64,000 nt of DNA from Ceratocystis colombiana (lineage: Eukaryota; Ascomycota; Sordariomycetes; Microascales; Ceratocystidaceae), in assembly GCA_026419805.1 (NCBI GenBank), contig JAOSLS010000062.1:50857-114856 (forward strand). Reading direction: 5' to 3'. Position numbers and translations under genes: made by a program. Each line of letters opens with the position of its first letter. Position 1 is the stretch's first letter. The notes under the pieces were generated by a model that worked only from the letters and a program-made list of their open reading frames with translations, was not told the origin of the DNA and searched no databases. Shown one piece after another: positions 1-11,961 of this stretch.

Positions 1-66
1 GCTGAGGTCACTAACGAGGAGTGGCTGCTGATCAAGAAGCTCAAGCCTTTGTTCGACATAGCATAG
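1..66 (+). CDS. 3' end of an unidentified gene (C-terminal 21 residues)
   Basis: An open frame runs from the first base to a TAG at 64-66 and would encode a short acidic-then-basic tail (AEVTNEEW...LKPLFDIA). It uses coding-like codons (GAG, AAG, CTC, ATC), and AT-rich DNA with AATAAA-like motifs follows (around 95-106), as expected for a 3' UTR. The gene enters from outside the window, so the product cannot be named. It would be convergent with HSP88. Confidence 0.4.
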   Translation, partial: AEVTNEEWLLIKKLKPLFDIA

Positions 67-491
67 GGCAGTGACAAAAAAGACCACCAGCATAAAGGAA
101 ATAAAAGCTAGGGCACGAAATTGCATGAAACAATAAAAAAAAAATACATTTGCGCGCAAAGTATGGACATGAATCTATTAATATTGGGCACCGCGAAAGA
201 TGTCTCGCTGGGGTGCTGGAAATTGGAAATCACGTGATGTGGTATTCTTATACCTGGGAGAATGCTCGCTCTCATCTGTGCAGCTCAACATACACATTTG
301 TTTGAACTACCCTCCACTGTCTTACTCTTTTTGTGTGCCTAATTAAGCAACCAATAATGCAAGTGTTTTTTACTTTATTTCATTCATCTTTATCTGTATC
401 AGAACGTACATAATAACAAAAAGGCTGTTTATCCTTTCTTTTTTTGGTCTCACTTTCCTAAACGCCCGTCTAAAAAGAACATTTGTCATGC
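67..491. other. Convergent 3' region
   Basis: About 425 bases between two gene ends that face each other. It holds AT-rich 3' UTR-like sequence, an A-run near 137-146 and one CACGTG palindrome near 232. No ORF worth calling. Confidence 0.5.
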
Positions 492-3053
492 TTATTTGGG
501 GTCTTCGGCCTTGGGCTCGGCATCAACCATATCCGCATCAGCCTTGCTAGCAGTCTCAGAAGAGTCAGCAGCCTCAGCAGCCTTGGCGGCGGCTTTGGCG
601 GCACGCTCAGCCTCGGCACGCTCAAGAGCAGCCTGGCGCTCAGCCTCAACCTTGTCGAAGTAACGGCCCAGGACGGGACCGGCCATCATGCGGAGTTCTT
701 CGAACTTGGCAATGTACACGCTCTTGGTGGTGTCTTCGCCATCTTCATAAAGCCAATCCTATTGTCAAAATCGGTTAGTTAACTGTTTACACTGATATCG
801 TAGTGTTAAGGAGAAATAAAAGAAATGTCTTACCTCGGCGGCAGTGAGCTTCTCGCGCATGGAGTCCTTCTCCTCTTCGCTAGCGAGATCGGCAAGCTGA
901 TCATCCAGCTTGCTGCGGAGGTCATAGATGTAGGTCTCGAGCTCGTTCTTCTTCTCCTCAGTATCGGCAACCAGCTTGTCCTCAGCTGCCATGGCGGCCT
1001 CCTTCTCCTGGAAAGCAATTCTGGTGGCCTCATCAAGTGAGTGAGTGCCGCTAACAATGGGCAATTCACCCTTGCGGACCTGCTTCTTCACTAGGCGGGT
1101 CTTCTTCGGAGCATCGGTTTCCATGGCGTTGGGGTCTTCATCCTTAATTTCCTCTTCAACTTCTTGGTCCTCGACGTAATAACCGCTCTCGACATTCAGA
1201 ATACCGTGAATGTTGACACGGGCCTTGAGTTTGCAAATCATGAAGTCCTCCTTGCCGTCAGCCTTGACGCCCTTAACCGAGAACTTGCCGATCCAGGGCT
1301 TGATGGCACCAGGTAGCTGCTCGGGTGCAGCATAGCGGGCCTCCAGATCGAAGGGCTGCTTGCGGTAGAAAGTCAAGATCTTAGTAGAGGGCAGAACATT
1401 GCCCTGGTTGAAGACAGTCAGGCTGGTGTCCTCATCGGGAATATCGGGGGCCTTCTCCCAGGTGAACTCAATGGGATAGCTGACAATGTCCTGGACAGCA
1501 AAGTCACGGACACGGAAGATAGGGGACAGGACAGCACAGCTGAAAGTGCAGCCACGAGCGACGGCCTCATCCTGGTTGGAAGTGAAAGAAAGGGGCTTGC
1601 CAAAGAACTCCTGGATGCGGTCCTTGAGAGAAGGAACACGCAGACCACCACCAATAACCTCGACAATGTCGATATCATCCTTGGTCAGCTTAGCCTCGGC
1701 CAGAGCCTGCTCCAGGGGAACGTGGACTCTGTCAAGCAGGTCCTTGACCATATCCTCAAACTCCTTGCGGGTAATCATAGCGCTAACATCCACATCATTC
1801 ATGACGGACTCGATGTTGAGGGGAGCTTGCTGGTTGGCAGACAGAATCTTCTTGACCTTCTCGGCGGCAGTCAGGACACGGCTTTTGGCACGGGGGTTGC
1901 TGAAAATGTCAATCTTGTACTTGGCCAGGAATTCCTTCTGCAGATGGTCAACCAGGGCCTTGTCGAAGTCACGGCCACCAAAGTGGCGGTCGCAAGCAGT
2001 AGACTTGACGGAAAGCTCGCCCTTGCGGAGCTCAACAATAGAGCAAGTGTAGTCACTGTGGCCGACATCAACAAAGGCAACACGACGGGGGGCCTCCTCA
2101 GGGCCGGGCAGGTCCAGCTTAGTGATGCCGTAACCCAAAGCAGCGGCTGTAGTGCTGTTCATCAGACGAAGCAGCTTGATGCCAGCAATCTCAGCAGCAT
2201 CAACCAGAGCACGGCGTTGAGCATCAGTGAACCAAGCAGGCACGGACATGACCAGCTCCTGGACGGGCAGCTTGAGTTCCTTGGTAGCAGTCTCCTTGAT
2301 CTTGCTGAGGTACATGGCAACGAGCTGAATAGAGGTGAAGCGTTCCTTCTCACCACGGTAGTTGACCTCAACACCGACCTGGCCGTTCATGTCGACAATG
2401 GGGGCGCTAATGTACTGTTGTTCAATCTGGATTTCAGGGTCGTTGAACGAACGGCCGATAAGGCGTTTCAGGCAGCCTACGGTGTTCTTGAGGTTGGAGA
2501 TCTCCTGGGTCTTGGCAGCCTCACCGAGGTAACGGCTCTTGGGGCCGAAGCCAACCAGAGAACTAACTAGATGTTAGCAGGGCAAATATGCGACGAGACT
2601 TGCGGCGGAAAAAGGTACGTACGGAGTGGAGCGGTTGGAGACTTCATTGGCGATCTAAAGGCAGACAGTTAGTGCGGATGGACATTAGGGAAACACGGCT
2701 AAGACACTGCCCTGCCGGAAGATTGGACACTTACAACATCAACACCACGGTTTCTCGCGACACCAATGACGGTCTTGAGGTTACCGAAATCGATTCCTAT
2801 GTAAAACGATCACATTAGCGGGTATGGCTTAAAGACTAGGCTGTATTTTTGTCGTCGAGGACAATCTAAAAAGGGAGGTATTGGAAGAGCGGAAATTCCA
2901 TTTTTGGCCGTTCGTTCATCTTCACAAGAAAGCGGCTCCGCGGGGTCGAGAATATTTTTGATCGGATTTGTAACTAATAAAAACGAGGGGTTCCAAAAGA
3001 AGAAAGGCAATAAAAATTGCATGGAGAATAGCTGGCTTACCGACAACACTCAT
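492..3053 (-). CDS. HSP88: Hsp110/Sse1-type heat-shock protein Hsp88
   Basis: This is a cytosolic Hsp110-family chaperone, the nucleotide exchange factor and holdase that partners Hsp70. Five exons join in one frame: 3053-3041 (13 nt), 2796-2735, 2654-2623, 2562-834 and 758-492, giving 700 aa, close to known fungal Hsp88 (about 700). The N-terminus reads MSVVGIDFGN, the phosphate-1 motif of the Hsp70 ATPase. Further on are the Hsp70-like signatures VAFVDVGHSD and EVIGGGLRVPS. The substrate-binding region carries the acidic insertion typical of Hsp110 (EVEEEIKDEDPNAMETD), and the tail is helical and alanine-rich (EAERAAKAAAKAAE) with no EEVD, as expected for Hsp110. Splice sites are GTAAG/GTACGT donors with CTAAC branch sites. 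It is divergent from the ribosomal-L1-domain gene, sharing about 1.2 kb. Identity is secure; exact exon edges are my inference. Confidence 0.95.
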
Positions 3054-4256
3054 GATGATAGAATCCGGGAGAGAGTATATTTAGAGGGGAAAGGGGGTAT
3101 AAGGGCAAAATCACAGTAGCCAGAAGAGTTGAAAAGAAAAAAAGGACTCTGGTAAAGACTTTAAATGAAAAAAAAAAAAAAAAAGTTGGGAGTTTGATGG
3201 AGTGAAGAAAGACGACAAAATATGGTTAGAGAATGTCAATCAGGCCTGGGTCGAAATGGAAGAAGGATTTCTGTAGCAAATGGCGGGGTGGTGGGACAGA
3301 GCGATATTAGGGTTAAAGTAGAAACAAGTTAGAAAAAAAAATCTATGTGATCGATGGAAAAGCTCAGAACAGACAAGAATACACGGAGAGAGAAGAAGAA
3401 GCTGGAAACATGAGGAGGAGAGGAGAAACTGCAGATATTTATTACTTGAGAGATTCTAGGCAGAACCTCTTTCTATCCGATCGTCTATCCAGAAGGCAGT
3501 TGCGATACCGAGGAATATATCTTCTTTTTTGTGTTGGCAAAAAGATACCTTGGACAGAGGTACCCTTTGCCATTCATGCCCTGGAACCAAGTGCTGGTTA
3601 TGTGTCTTTAGCCGAGAATCGGATTACACCTTAGTTGGCTTGCGACCTGAAAGCTTCTGTAGTCTTTTGTGGCCGGTACGTACCTTCAGTGTACTGGCTC
3701 ATCCGTTTGTACCCAACTTAGCCCCACCAGCCAAGCTGACTTTCTGACTAGAAATCGAATCGCAAAGAACTTTCCAGGGCTTTCCAGTTAGTTCCAGGCA
3801 GCTGCCGCCCCCCCTCCACCACTGCCAAAAAGTACGCATTGCAAGTAGCACCTGCCCCAATTGGCCTGTGCGGCTCTGTTTGGACAACAATTCTCCTCCC
3901 CCCCTTTCTTGATGTAAATAGCATTAAAAAAATAGCGTTGAAATTGGGCCTTGTCCACTTCACCACTCAACTGCTCACCGAGGTGAAAGCGGTGAAAGCG
4001 GTAAAGCCCCACTATTATATATTTCTTATCGTTATCTAAGGAAAGAAATCTTTTATCGCGACCTTTGGCAGAATGATTTTTTTTTTTTTGAATGAGCGTC
4101 CTGAGACTGCAAAACCTGAGCCTCTCTATAACCCAGCCGTAGCGTCGCAACGATTTTTATTTTCCTTTTTTTCCCTTGTACTTATTTATCCATTTTCTAC
4201 CGAGGCGATATTTATCTTCCACTAATCTTTCCTGATCGTTTCCTTCTCTATAAAAC
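3054..4256. promoter_or_regulatory. Divergent promoter region HSP88 / L1-domain gene
   Basis: 1.2 kb between two divergent genes. It holds an A-run near 3168-3184, a perfect palindrome GGTACGTACC at 3675-3684, a heat-shock-element-like dimer GAACTTTC at 3767-3774 with a gapped TTC...GAA just upstream (about 3750-3763), a run of C near 3810, and a pyrimidine-rich leader before the + strand ATG. The heat-shock reading is plausible beside an Hsp110 gene but rests on one short match about 710 bases from the ATG. Confidence 0.35.
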
Positions 4257-5523
4257 ATGGCCCCTTCCAAGACTGTTGCCGCTCCGGCCCAGACTTCCAT
4301 TACCAGCCTTCTCGATGCTAGCCAGGTACGACGCCTTTGTGCAAATGCTGTTCTGTCCTAGTGGCGACATTCTACTAACTCCAATGCCTTATCTTTAGAC
4401 TCTCAAGGCATCCAAGGCGTTGCTCTCCCACATCAAAAAAACCGCCGTTGAGAAGTCAGAGGCTGCGCCCAAGAAGTCTTTGCTTGACGATCCCGAAGCC
4501 GAGACTCCCTCTTCGATAAGCGAGACTCCTGTCTGGCTTGTCCTAACTACCAAGAGACACATTTCCGACACTTCGCGTCTGCAGCCCTCTAAGATTTCCC
4601 TCCCCTACAGCTTGAACACCAGCGAATGGTCAACCATCTGCCTGATTACTGCTGATCCTCAGCGCGCGTACAAGGACATTGTTGCCTCGGGAGACTTCCC
4701 TCCTGAGCTTGCCAAGCGCATCACTCGCATCATTAGCCTGAGCAAGCTCAAGGCCAAATACAGCCAGTACGAGGCGCAGCGCAAGCTCTTTTCCGAACAC
4801 GACATCTTCCTTGGTGACGACCGCATTATTAACCGCTTGCCCAAGATTCTCGGCAAGACCTTCTACAAGTCAACCGCCAAGCGCCCCATTCCCGTGCAGC
4901 TTCAGTCCAAGGCTCCCCGTGGCCCTGATGGCAAGCGCGGCAAGCGTGTCAAGACGGAGGGAAACATTAATGCCGGCACTCCCAAGGAGATCGCCGCCGA
5001 AATTGAAAAGGCCCTCAGCTCTGCGCTGGTAAACCTGTCACCCTCAGCAAACACCGCTATCCGCGTTGGCTATGCCAACTGGTCGGCCGACAAGGTTGTG
5101 GCCAACGTCACGACCGTAGTTAACTCGCTAGTCGAGAAGTTTGTGCCGCAGAAGTGGAATAACGTGCGGAGTTTGATGATCAAGGGCCCAGAGACCGCTT
5201 CTCTGCCCATCTACCAGACCCAGGAGCTGTGGCTGGAGGGTAAGGATGTGGTAGCCGACGAGTCAGAAGAGGCTAAGGCACTGAAGGCTGCGCAAACCGC
5301 CAACACTAGCAAGAAGCGCAAGGCCATCACTGGTGCATCCGAGTCGACGGAAGCCACAGACAAGACCGAAGACAAGGAGCCCGTGACCAAGAAGGCCAAG
5401 GCCGCTGCCGCCGCTGCTGCTGTCGCTGCCGAAAACGAGACCAAGGCTCTCAACTCCAAGATTGCTGACCGGAAAACGAAGCTCAAGAAGGCCAAGGCCA
5501 AGGCGGTCAAAGCCATGGACTAG
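4257..5523 (+). CDS. Ribosomal L1 domain protein (RSL1D1/Cic1/Utp30 family)
   Basis: Likely a nucleolar ribosome-biogenesis factor. Two exons, 4257-4325 and 4399-5523, give 397 aa; the 73-base intron starts GTACGA and ends CTTTAG with a CTAAC branch site. The ribosomal L1 fold spans roughly residues 45-275: an N-terminal strand with PVWLVLTTKR, a central part with FLGDDRIINRLPKILGKTFY, the typical L1-like IPVQL strand, and IRVGYANWSADKVVANV near its end. Before the IRVGYANW stretch is a basic insertion (GPDGKRGKRVK). The C-terminus is a low-complexity, lysine/alanine-rich helical tail with nuclear-localisation-like clusters (KKRKA, TKKAKA). Yeast has two relatives, Cic1 (60S assembly) and Utp30 (pre-40S), and I cannot choose between them. 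The start is the first ATG after a TATAAA-like stretch at 4250. Confidence 0.88.
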
Positions 5524-5812
5524 ATGAAAAAGGAGGGTCAAAAATAAGACTGGCGGTGTGGGAGGGAAGAGGGGGACGGGAAGAGAGGGGAGATTACGGG
5601 AAATCTGCTGCCACTGCCACTATCACATATCTGTTTTTTATTCTCTTTCTGAATTGGCGGGACTTTCTTACAAACCTGATAGGCGTTACTGGAGTTTTGT
5701 TGTCAAATTCAACACATAAAAAACAAACATGGAACCCCCCTAACTTCATTTCCCACATACATAGATAAACACCATGCCATGTCTGTCTAGCGCGTGCTAC
5801 TTGCCATTCTTA
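5524..5812. other. Convergent 3' region
   Basis: Short region between the L1-domain gene and the F-box-like gene, G-rich then AT-rich. No gene seen. Confidence 0.5.
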
Positions 5813-6724
5813 TTACAGCTGCAACAAGGCCCTTCGCTGCCGATATCGCAATCTTGCCGACTGAACAGCATCAGCTAGCAGTATGGCCATACATGTAGCC
5901 GAAAACGGTACCATCCACTCCCGAACCGACATCTGCACCCGCCGGTCGACTCCAAAGCCTTCGAGCGGTAATAGCCAGCTCATAGACAGCGCCAATATAG
6001 CGATAATGAGCCGCAGTGCGTCGCCATGCGACCACTGGCACACGCGTTCGACTAGCTTCCGGCGATGGAAACACTCTTTGGTGTTGTAAATCATGCAACC
6101 GATGCCAGGATGGGCCTCGCATTCAATGTGGTTGCGATAGTGCTGTATTAACATACTGTAGACGAGAGGAGGCATAAGGCAGTTAGCACGAATGAAGCAG
6201 GGAGAGGCAGAGGCAGAGGCAGAGGCAGAGGCAGAGGCCAAGCCTAGACCGAACAAAGCCTGGCCACACTGCATTCACATTTGGCCCGTCTAGATTTCTT
6301 GCCCGTCCTGTACACATAGGGTCACTTACGGTATGCTGCCTCTGCAGAACTGTAGGTCGCTGCGAAGATCACATTTCTTGTCATCTGGGCCCTTGAGATG
6401 CAAGTTGTGCCGTAGTATCAGCCACTCCACCTTGACCGAAACGCCAGTATCGACGAGATTGTACAAGTAGTTGCTGGAGTGCTTGAGCGAAAGCGCATCT
6501 GGATAGATCAGCAATTTGGAAATCATGATGTGAAGCTCAGTGGGGAGATCCATAAACTCGGCCCTGGCTCTTGCCCTACTAACAACTAACGGCTGCTGCT
6601 TCTCGTCTTTGTCTGCCATCTCCTGCAGGGGACGCCCTTCGGAGACTAAAAGCCCCAACTTGGCCATGGAGCCAAATTGATGGTCTTGATGGTCGGCCAA
6701 TGTGGGACTGTGGCTTCGTCGCAA
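5813..6724 (-). CDS. F-box-like protein with C-terminal membrane segments
   Basis: Exons 6724-6330 and 6155-5813 join at CC|T to give 245 aa. The central motif FMDLPTELHIMISKLLIYPDAL followed by a His/Asn-containing helix resembles an F-box (LPxEL...I...L..D...L), which normally binds Skp1 in SCF ubiquitin ligases. After the join come two conserved-looking Cys-rich stretches (HIECEAHPGIGCMIYNTKECFHRR) and then two hydrophobic segments (LRLIIAILALSMSWLL and MVPFSATCMAILLADAV) that look like membrane helices, unusual for an F-box protein. Small genes of this layout are common in Sordariomycetes, as far as I recall; no function is known to me. An in-frame ATG at 6724 is the first available, but internal methionines could be used instead. 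The intron (6329-6156) contains a hexanucleotide repeat. Confidence 0.65.
6204..6238. repeat. GAGGCA hexanucleotide microsatellite (about 6 copies)
   Basis: Nearly six perfect GAGGCA units lie inside the intron of the F-box-like gene, upstream of its CTAAC branch site on the minus strand. On the coding strand the run is pyrimidine/GC-rich (TGCCTC)n and could serve as a polypyrimidine element. Confidence 0.9.
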
Positions 6725-8527
6725 TCTAATGCAATGGCGGCCAGGGCTAAGGCTATTCAGGCACAGTACAGTGTCTGTTGAGTTCTTAGAGTAATAGCAT
6801 AACAGCGCAGACGCGAGAAAAAAAAAGCAAGAAAAGGCAGAGTCGACGAACAGAAGGAGAAAAGAAGGAAAGAGAAAACGGCCAGCAAGCAGGTTGTGCT
6901 GGTTTCAAGTCGAACTTTGTTGATCTGCGTGTTGCATAGCAAGCGCGTATGGTATGAGAGGAGGGAAACAAGGGACACGAAAATGGTAAGAGCACATCGG
7001 CCACGGAGACAGCATCAAAAGACATTTCTCCGACAGCCTACAGTCTGGCCTCACACAGGCATCATGGAGGGCAAGTAACTGGTTGGTGCAATGAATGCCT
7101 GGCAACTCAGCTGTCAAAAAAAGAAGCCTCATAGGTTGTGATGTGTCTAGGGTTGAATACCCTTAAGTGGGGGCTGAAGCCTGGCTTAGCCAAGGCAGAC
7201 TTGCGTCTGGGATCACATCACGTCTTTTCTCACCAGGAGAAAAGTGTTCTCCACAAGGTACGTAAAATTTTGTCTCACGGCTGAGGATGCAATAAAAGGA
7301 GCTTTCCAAGGCTGTCGGGCGTCGACGAAAAGATAAAAAAAAGAAACGAGAGACAAAAGGGAAACTTGTGGCTCTTGGTGATTTCTCCATGCACAGTTTC
7401 CGCACTGTGAACATGCACGGCGATACGGGTGTAGAAAAACATGCCCTAAAATGGACTTAACGGCGGTGGTCTTGCGAACGGAAATTGAAATCTGCTCGCC
7501 GTTGTTTATCTTATCCCCCTTGTGTGAGGTATCCGTCCGTTTTTTTCGCGCCTTTATTCTCTCTCTGCTGTGTGTATCTACTCTCATGGGCTTCTGTCCA
7601 GTCTTAACCAACTTGTTAGCTATGTTGTACAAGCCCTCTCTCAAGTAAAAGACCGGTCTGTGATTGGCCCGGGAACTTTTTAAGCATCATTGCCCTACAA
7701 CACTAAGGTTAATCTCTATATGCCTACCATCTCAACGCTAAGCTTTCTTGTTTTCTCTCTTGTTTTTCCTAAACCTCCTTTTTTCTCTTTTGGCGCCATC
7801 GACGTCGCTAACTTAACCATACCCTCACTGCGCTGCGCTGCAGGCATGCATGTCGGCCTGCCGCTGCTACATATGACATAGAATCAGAGCATATCATATC
7901 AGTTTGTGATTCCTTTTCTGGGCCCTTGCTAGGGGTCCGAGTAGCACATGTGTGCAAGCAGAATTGGCATGTCTCTGTAATCGGGCAACGGCCGCAGCTC
8001 TATCACTGACTAGAAGAGACAACAACGACTCCATATATCAGGGAAACCATGCAAGTAATGCCTGCACTGTACAGTAGCGATACTACTAGGAAGCGCTAGA
8101 TGCTACTACTGCCTTGATAAGTCACCCAGTGAAGGATCAGAGGATAGCCAGGCAAAATGCATAAAAAGAGAGAAAACATGCAAGTGCGGAACAGATGCGC
8201 GCTAGCTAGCTGACTTACAGTCAAGCTTAAGGACGTTCCCAAGTGTCCTGGTGAGTAGTGGGTGGCCTTGAGGTGCCAGAGAGAAGCACGGTGTGAGCAA
8301 GTGATAGGGCATGCATTGTCAAGGACCAGGAAGCGAAGAAATGAGGAGCGAAGAAAAAAAAGGATAAGAAGAACGGGCACCCAGCGTTGAGAGCCGTGGT
8401 CTCTCCCCCTCGGGTCTTTTTAATCTCTTGCTTCTCCCTCCTCACAACGGGCCTTACCTCCTCCTCCATTCTAGCTCCTGATCTTCCCCGTTTGCTTCCA
8501 TACAACCGGTGACTTACAACTACCAAA
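6725..8527. other. 1.8-kb intergenic region, no convincing gene
   Basis: Lies between the divergent F-box-like gene and MARVEL-like gene. Open frames here (such as a 143-codon frame on the minus strand near 7213-7644) are low in codon bias and match nothing I recognise. The part just before 8528 is pyrimidine-rich, typical of a fungal leader. Confidence 0.5.
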
Positions 8528-9778
8528 ATGACTATGCCTCAGTCCTTTACGCCGGTATACCCTTCACAGGCTACCGGGCAACCGCCAGCGCAAGACCCTA
8601 CTGGCCAGCATTACTACCAGTCGCCTCCTCAGCAGGCCCAGCAAGCTATGGCTGCTCCAGGTCCTGCCGCTGCACCCGCTTATGCTGCAAAGAGCCCTGC
8701 TCTCATCATCGACACGCCTGCCTGGGTCGTTGCCGTGTTCAGTGTCATCATGGGTCTGACACTTCCAATTCTAGGTCTGTCAGCAAGAATCATTCACGAC
8801 CTGTACCTGAGTTGCAACGGCCTCTCCCTTGCCATCGTAAGCACCTTCAAATCTTATGTTCGGCGCATACACACACGCCCGCCGCAGCCCAGCGTTATTT
8901 CTAGAACGATGCCCAAGCTAACAAGATCTTATAGTCCATCATGACCTGGCTTGCCGTTGGCTATGTCGTCCTTACCGAGAAGATGCCCGCACTGCGTGGC
9001 TACTACCACATCTACCTCGTCATCGCGGTCAATCTGTTCATGACGCTGATGTGGCTAGTGACTATGGCCGCGGTTGCCCATAAGCGCGCCCAGTTTAAAT
9101 ACCCTGTGACTCTTGGCGACTGCTCCAGCGATGGAAGCTTGCTCAACAGCACCACCTGTAGCATTCTGAAGCGTTGGTACGTCCAGGTCCTCACCAAGAC
9201 TGGCCTTGCTATGGAAGTCGCCATTGCCTGTCTTTCTGCTCTCCAGATGTAAGTTCAACGCCCACTCAGCTCCGCCGGGCATCATGCGTGGCTAACCATG
9301 TTACTTAAACTCTAGGATCCTGTACCTCGCTGTCTCCATCTGGTTCCTCAAGACTTACTTTGATAGCCGTAATACCGTAGCCACTACCATGGTCACTGGC
9401 CCTTCGGCTGTCGAAGCCCAGCAATACGTGCCTGCCCCCCAACAGCCCGAAAAACAAGACGCTGTGGCCGCCGCCGCTCCCCCACCTGTATACAATACGC
9501 CCGTTGCAGCACCCCTACCTGTGCCTTCAGTTCCCGTTGCGCCAGCCATGGACCAGCAGCAACATGCCGCCGCTGACCCCATGTCCCCTCTTGCACCCCC
9601 TATGTCTTCAGTCTCACCTGTTAGCTCGTCGGCTGCAATGTACTCGCCTACTCCACCACCACCTATGGCTGTGCCCTCAGATGTCTCAGAGCTGCCGTCG
9701 CATGCTCAACAGCAGATGAACCCGCCTGTTGAGATGTATGCGGCGCATACTAAGGGGCTTAGCCATGGCCATAACTAG
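8528..9778 (+). CDS. MARVEL-like tetraspan membrane protein with proline/alanine-rich tail
   Basis: Three exons, 8528-8836, 8935-9248 and 9316-9778, give 361 aa. A hydrophilic Gln/Pro/Ala-rich N-terminus (about 60 residues) leads into four hydrophobic segments: residues about 62-85 (VVAVFSVIMGLTLPILGL), about 103-118 (SIMTWLAVGYVVL), about 127-150 (IYLVIAVNLFMTLMWLVTMAAVA) and about 193-222 (MEVAIACLSALQM...LYLAVSIWFL). The 3-4 loop carries two Cys (DCSSDGSLLNSTTCS), as in MARVEL proteins. The cytosolic tail of about 130 residues is rich in Pro, Ala, Met and Gln. MARVEL proteins act in membrane apposition and eisosome-type domains; the exact role is not inferable. All three exon joins are in frame (GTAAG donors; CTAAC or CTTAAAC before acceptors). 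Confidence 0.8.
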
Positions 9779-10303
9779 TAAATAGAACATGACGATCCGG
9801 TGTTGGCTGGCCGGTCTAGGCATGCGGCTACGCCTGATCCCTTTGTCTTGGGTAGAAATAGTCACAATTACCAAAGGGGACCTGGTTGTAATTTGGGACT
9901 GATCAGAAAGATTGTCTCTAGTGTTTTTCGTTAATATACCTTTTTGTTTAGAAGCTCAGGTTTAAAGCCGCCAGTGTATCACCAAAGTACATGCATATAT
10001 GAGCAGGACAGGGAACGATAAAGCAAGGGAGATGAAGAATTAGACTGTACTTCTACAGTATGGGTTGCAATCGGACTATCCAGCCCGATGTGCGGGGACT
10101 CCTACGTTAGCTTAGCATGCAATCGTCGACAAATAGGTCCTGCTCAAGTATACATGGAAATGCTCATTGCTCATTAATTCTTACCATAAAGTATATCCTG
10201 AGTCGTAACATGCTGTTTCATACCCACACAGTACCCCAGCACCATCAAATGTCGATAACACGCCCGCACCGTCCCTCAACTCCCTTCTATTCTATTTTAT
10301 TCT
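9779..10303. other. Convergent 3' region
   Basis: About 525 bases of AT-rich 3' UTR-like sequence between two convergent genes; no feature seen. Confidence 0.5.
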
Positions 10304-11961
10304 TTACAGAGTGACTACGCTGATTTCTTTCAGCGGCTTGCCGTCAGTGTCGGCAGTTTTGACACTCTTCAGAGGATCCACAAGCTCTGCCGTAATGTGG
10401 GCAACCAGCTTTGACTCTGAGTCAACCGTACTAGACCAAATGGCAGGCTCCATTTCAGGCACCTTTTCGCCCATGGCTGGCTCCTCAATGTTCTCAGACA
10501 TAACATCGCCATCGCGCGCCACCCTCCAAACGACCTCCATCCGGTCCAGCGCGCGGCTGCCCTTGGCTGAAGATCCACGCACTCCATCCATAGCCTCCCA
10601 GGGAACTTCAAACACACCACTCTCGCCATCTCCTTCAAAAAAGGCATTGAACCAAGCATATGCTAGTGATGTCATGGCATTGAAAGGGAGAGGCGATGGA
10701 GTGAAGGTTCGTCGCTCTAGAGAAACCTGAACGTCATTGTTGGCAATCCGAATTGGCGTCTCTGGCCTGAAAATCACGGCTGGCCCATTCTGTTGGGCTT
10801 TGTCTTCAGCGGACAACCGGCTGTTGGCCTGGCTGGCTTGGCTAATGATAGAGTCGCCTGGCGATGATATGATGCTGGCACTCTCAGACTTGGAAGTAAA
10901 GGAAGATGCAAGGGCCTGGAAAAAGCTGAAGTTGCCAAAGGCCGCGCCAAACCACGTTCTACTAGTCTTTTGGTTGTATTCTTGCCAGGCTGTGCCACTG
11001 CTGCCGCCCGGATGGCTTGTCTGAGGGATCACATGGGATCTCGTGGACCCGTCGAGAGAAGAAGGCTTGGGGCGGAAGCCAGCTTTGTCGTCCCTTTCAA
11101 GGTTATCAACGACTACTCGCTCATCCCTCTTAAAGCGATGAACAACCTTGATCTCTTTGCCTCCATTAGCGTAGGATTTGACTTCAAGTTTGACGCCGGG
11201 CCTCAAACCCCACGTCCGAATCTCAAGAATCTCAATAGCTCGGTCTGTGTACTTTTTGCCGCCCCGAGTCCATCTATCGACATAGTCAATCCATCGGAGC
11301 TGACTAGGGATAGAAACCCCTTCGCCATAGCCGGCCTTCATCCTTCGAGATGTAAACCGGTCGAGAGCTTGCTGGACTTCCCAGCCACACTCAGAGATGA
11401 GATAGCTACAGGCCACACTGCCGCTGCGACCTTTTCCTGCTTTGCAATGAATAACAACCACACGCCCATTAGCAGCTGGGCAATCATCTGGAAGATCAGA
11501 CTTTGGAAGACTAGTAGACTCCACAGCGCCTGTATCTGTAGTTTCTGCGCAATCCTCCTTGAGCCAGTTCCTCATACTAGCCATCATCAATGGGATTAGC
11601 CTAAAAGGTGGAGGTTGATGGTCGGGCCAAGGGTAATGGTGGATACGGTTTTCGACAGCCTCATCTGGATAGCCAGTTCCTTCAGCACGAAACTCCCAGA
11701 TAGCCCAATTGTCATGGTGTCGTGACTTGAGAAAGGCTAGTAGCTGGGGGAGAGGGGTCCGGTACGAGCTCTTGAACACGTCTTGGGCGGGGCCAGAACT
11801 GTGATGTTGCGTTAGAAGCAACTCAACTTGCCCTCAGGGCAGCATGCTTGAGAGAAGACTTACGTTACTAGAAGCTGGGGTGTTACATAGCAAAGATCTA
11901 AGCCGGACTCTTCGTGCATAACACGCGGGCCAGCTACGATTCTCCGTAGGAATGGGGCCAT
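10304..11961 (-). CDS. TEP1: PTEN-type phosphatidylinositol 3-phosphatase / dual-specificity phosphatase
   Basis: Exons 11961-11864 and 11798-10304 give 530 aa. The start MAPFLRRIVAGPR followed by LDLCYVTPQLLVTSGPA is the conserved beginning of fungal PTEN homologues. The WPD loop is visible (HHYPWPDHQPPP), and the P-loop HCKAGKGRSG places the catalytic Cys at about residue 151; the Lys residues in the loop are the PTEN-type lipid-phosphatase signature. An acidic, low-complexity insert (EDCAETTDTGAVE) lies before the P-loop. The C-terminal half, with a C2-like region broken by Ser-rich linkers, is divergent as in other fungal Tep1 proteins. In yeast it acts on PtdIns(3,4,5)P3 and affects sporulation. 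The frame stays open upstream of this ATG to 12462 (see findings), so a longer N-terminus is possible. Confidence 0.9.

Noticed and set aside
7213..7644. 143-codon frame on the minus strand
   Set aside because: Composition and codon use look random and nothing in the protein is recognisable.
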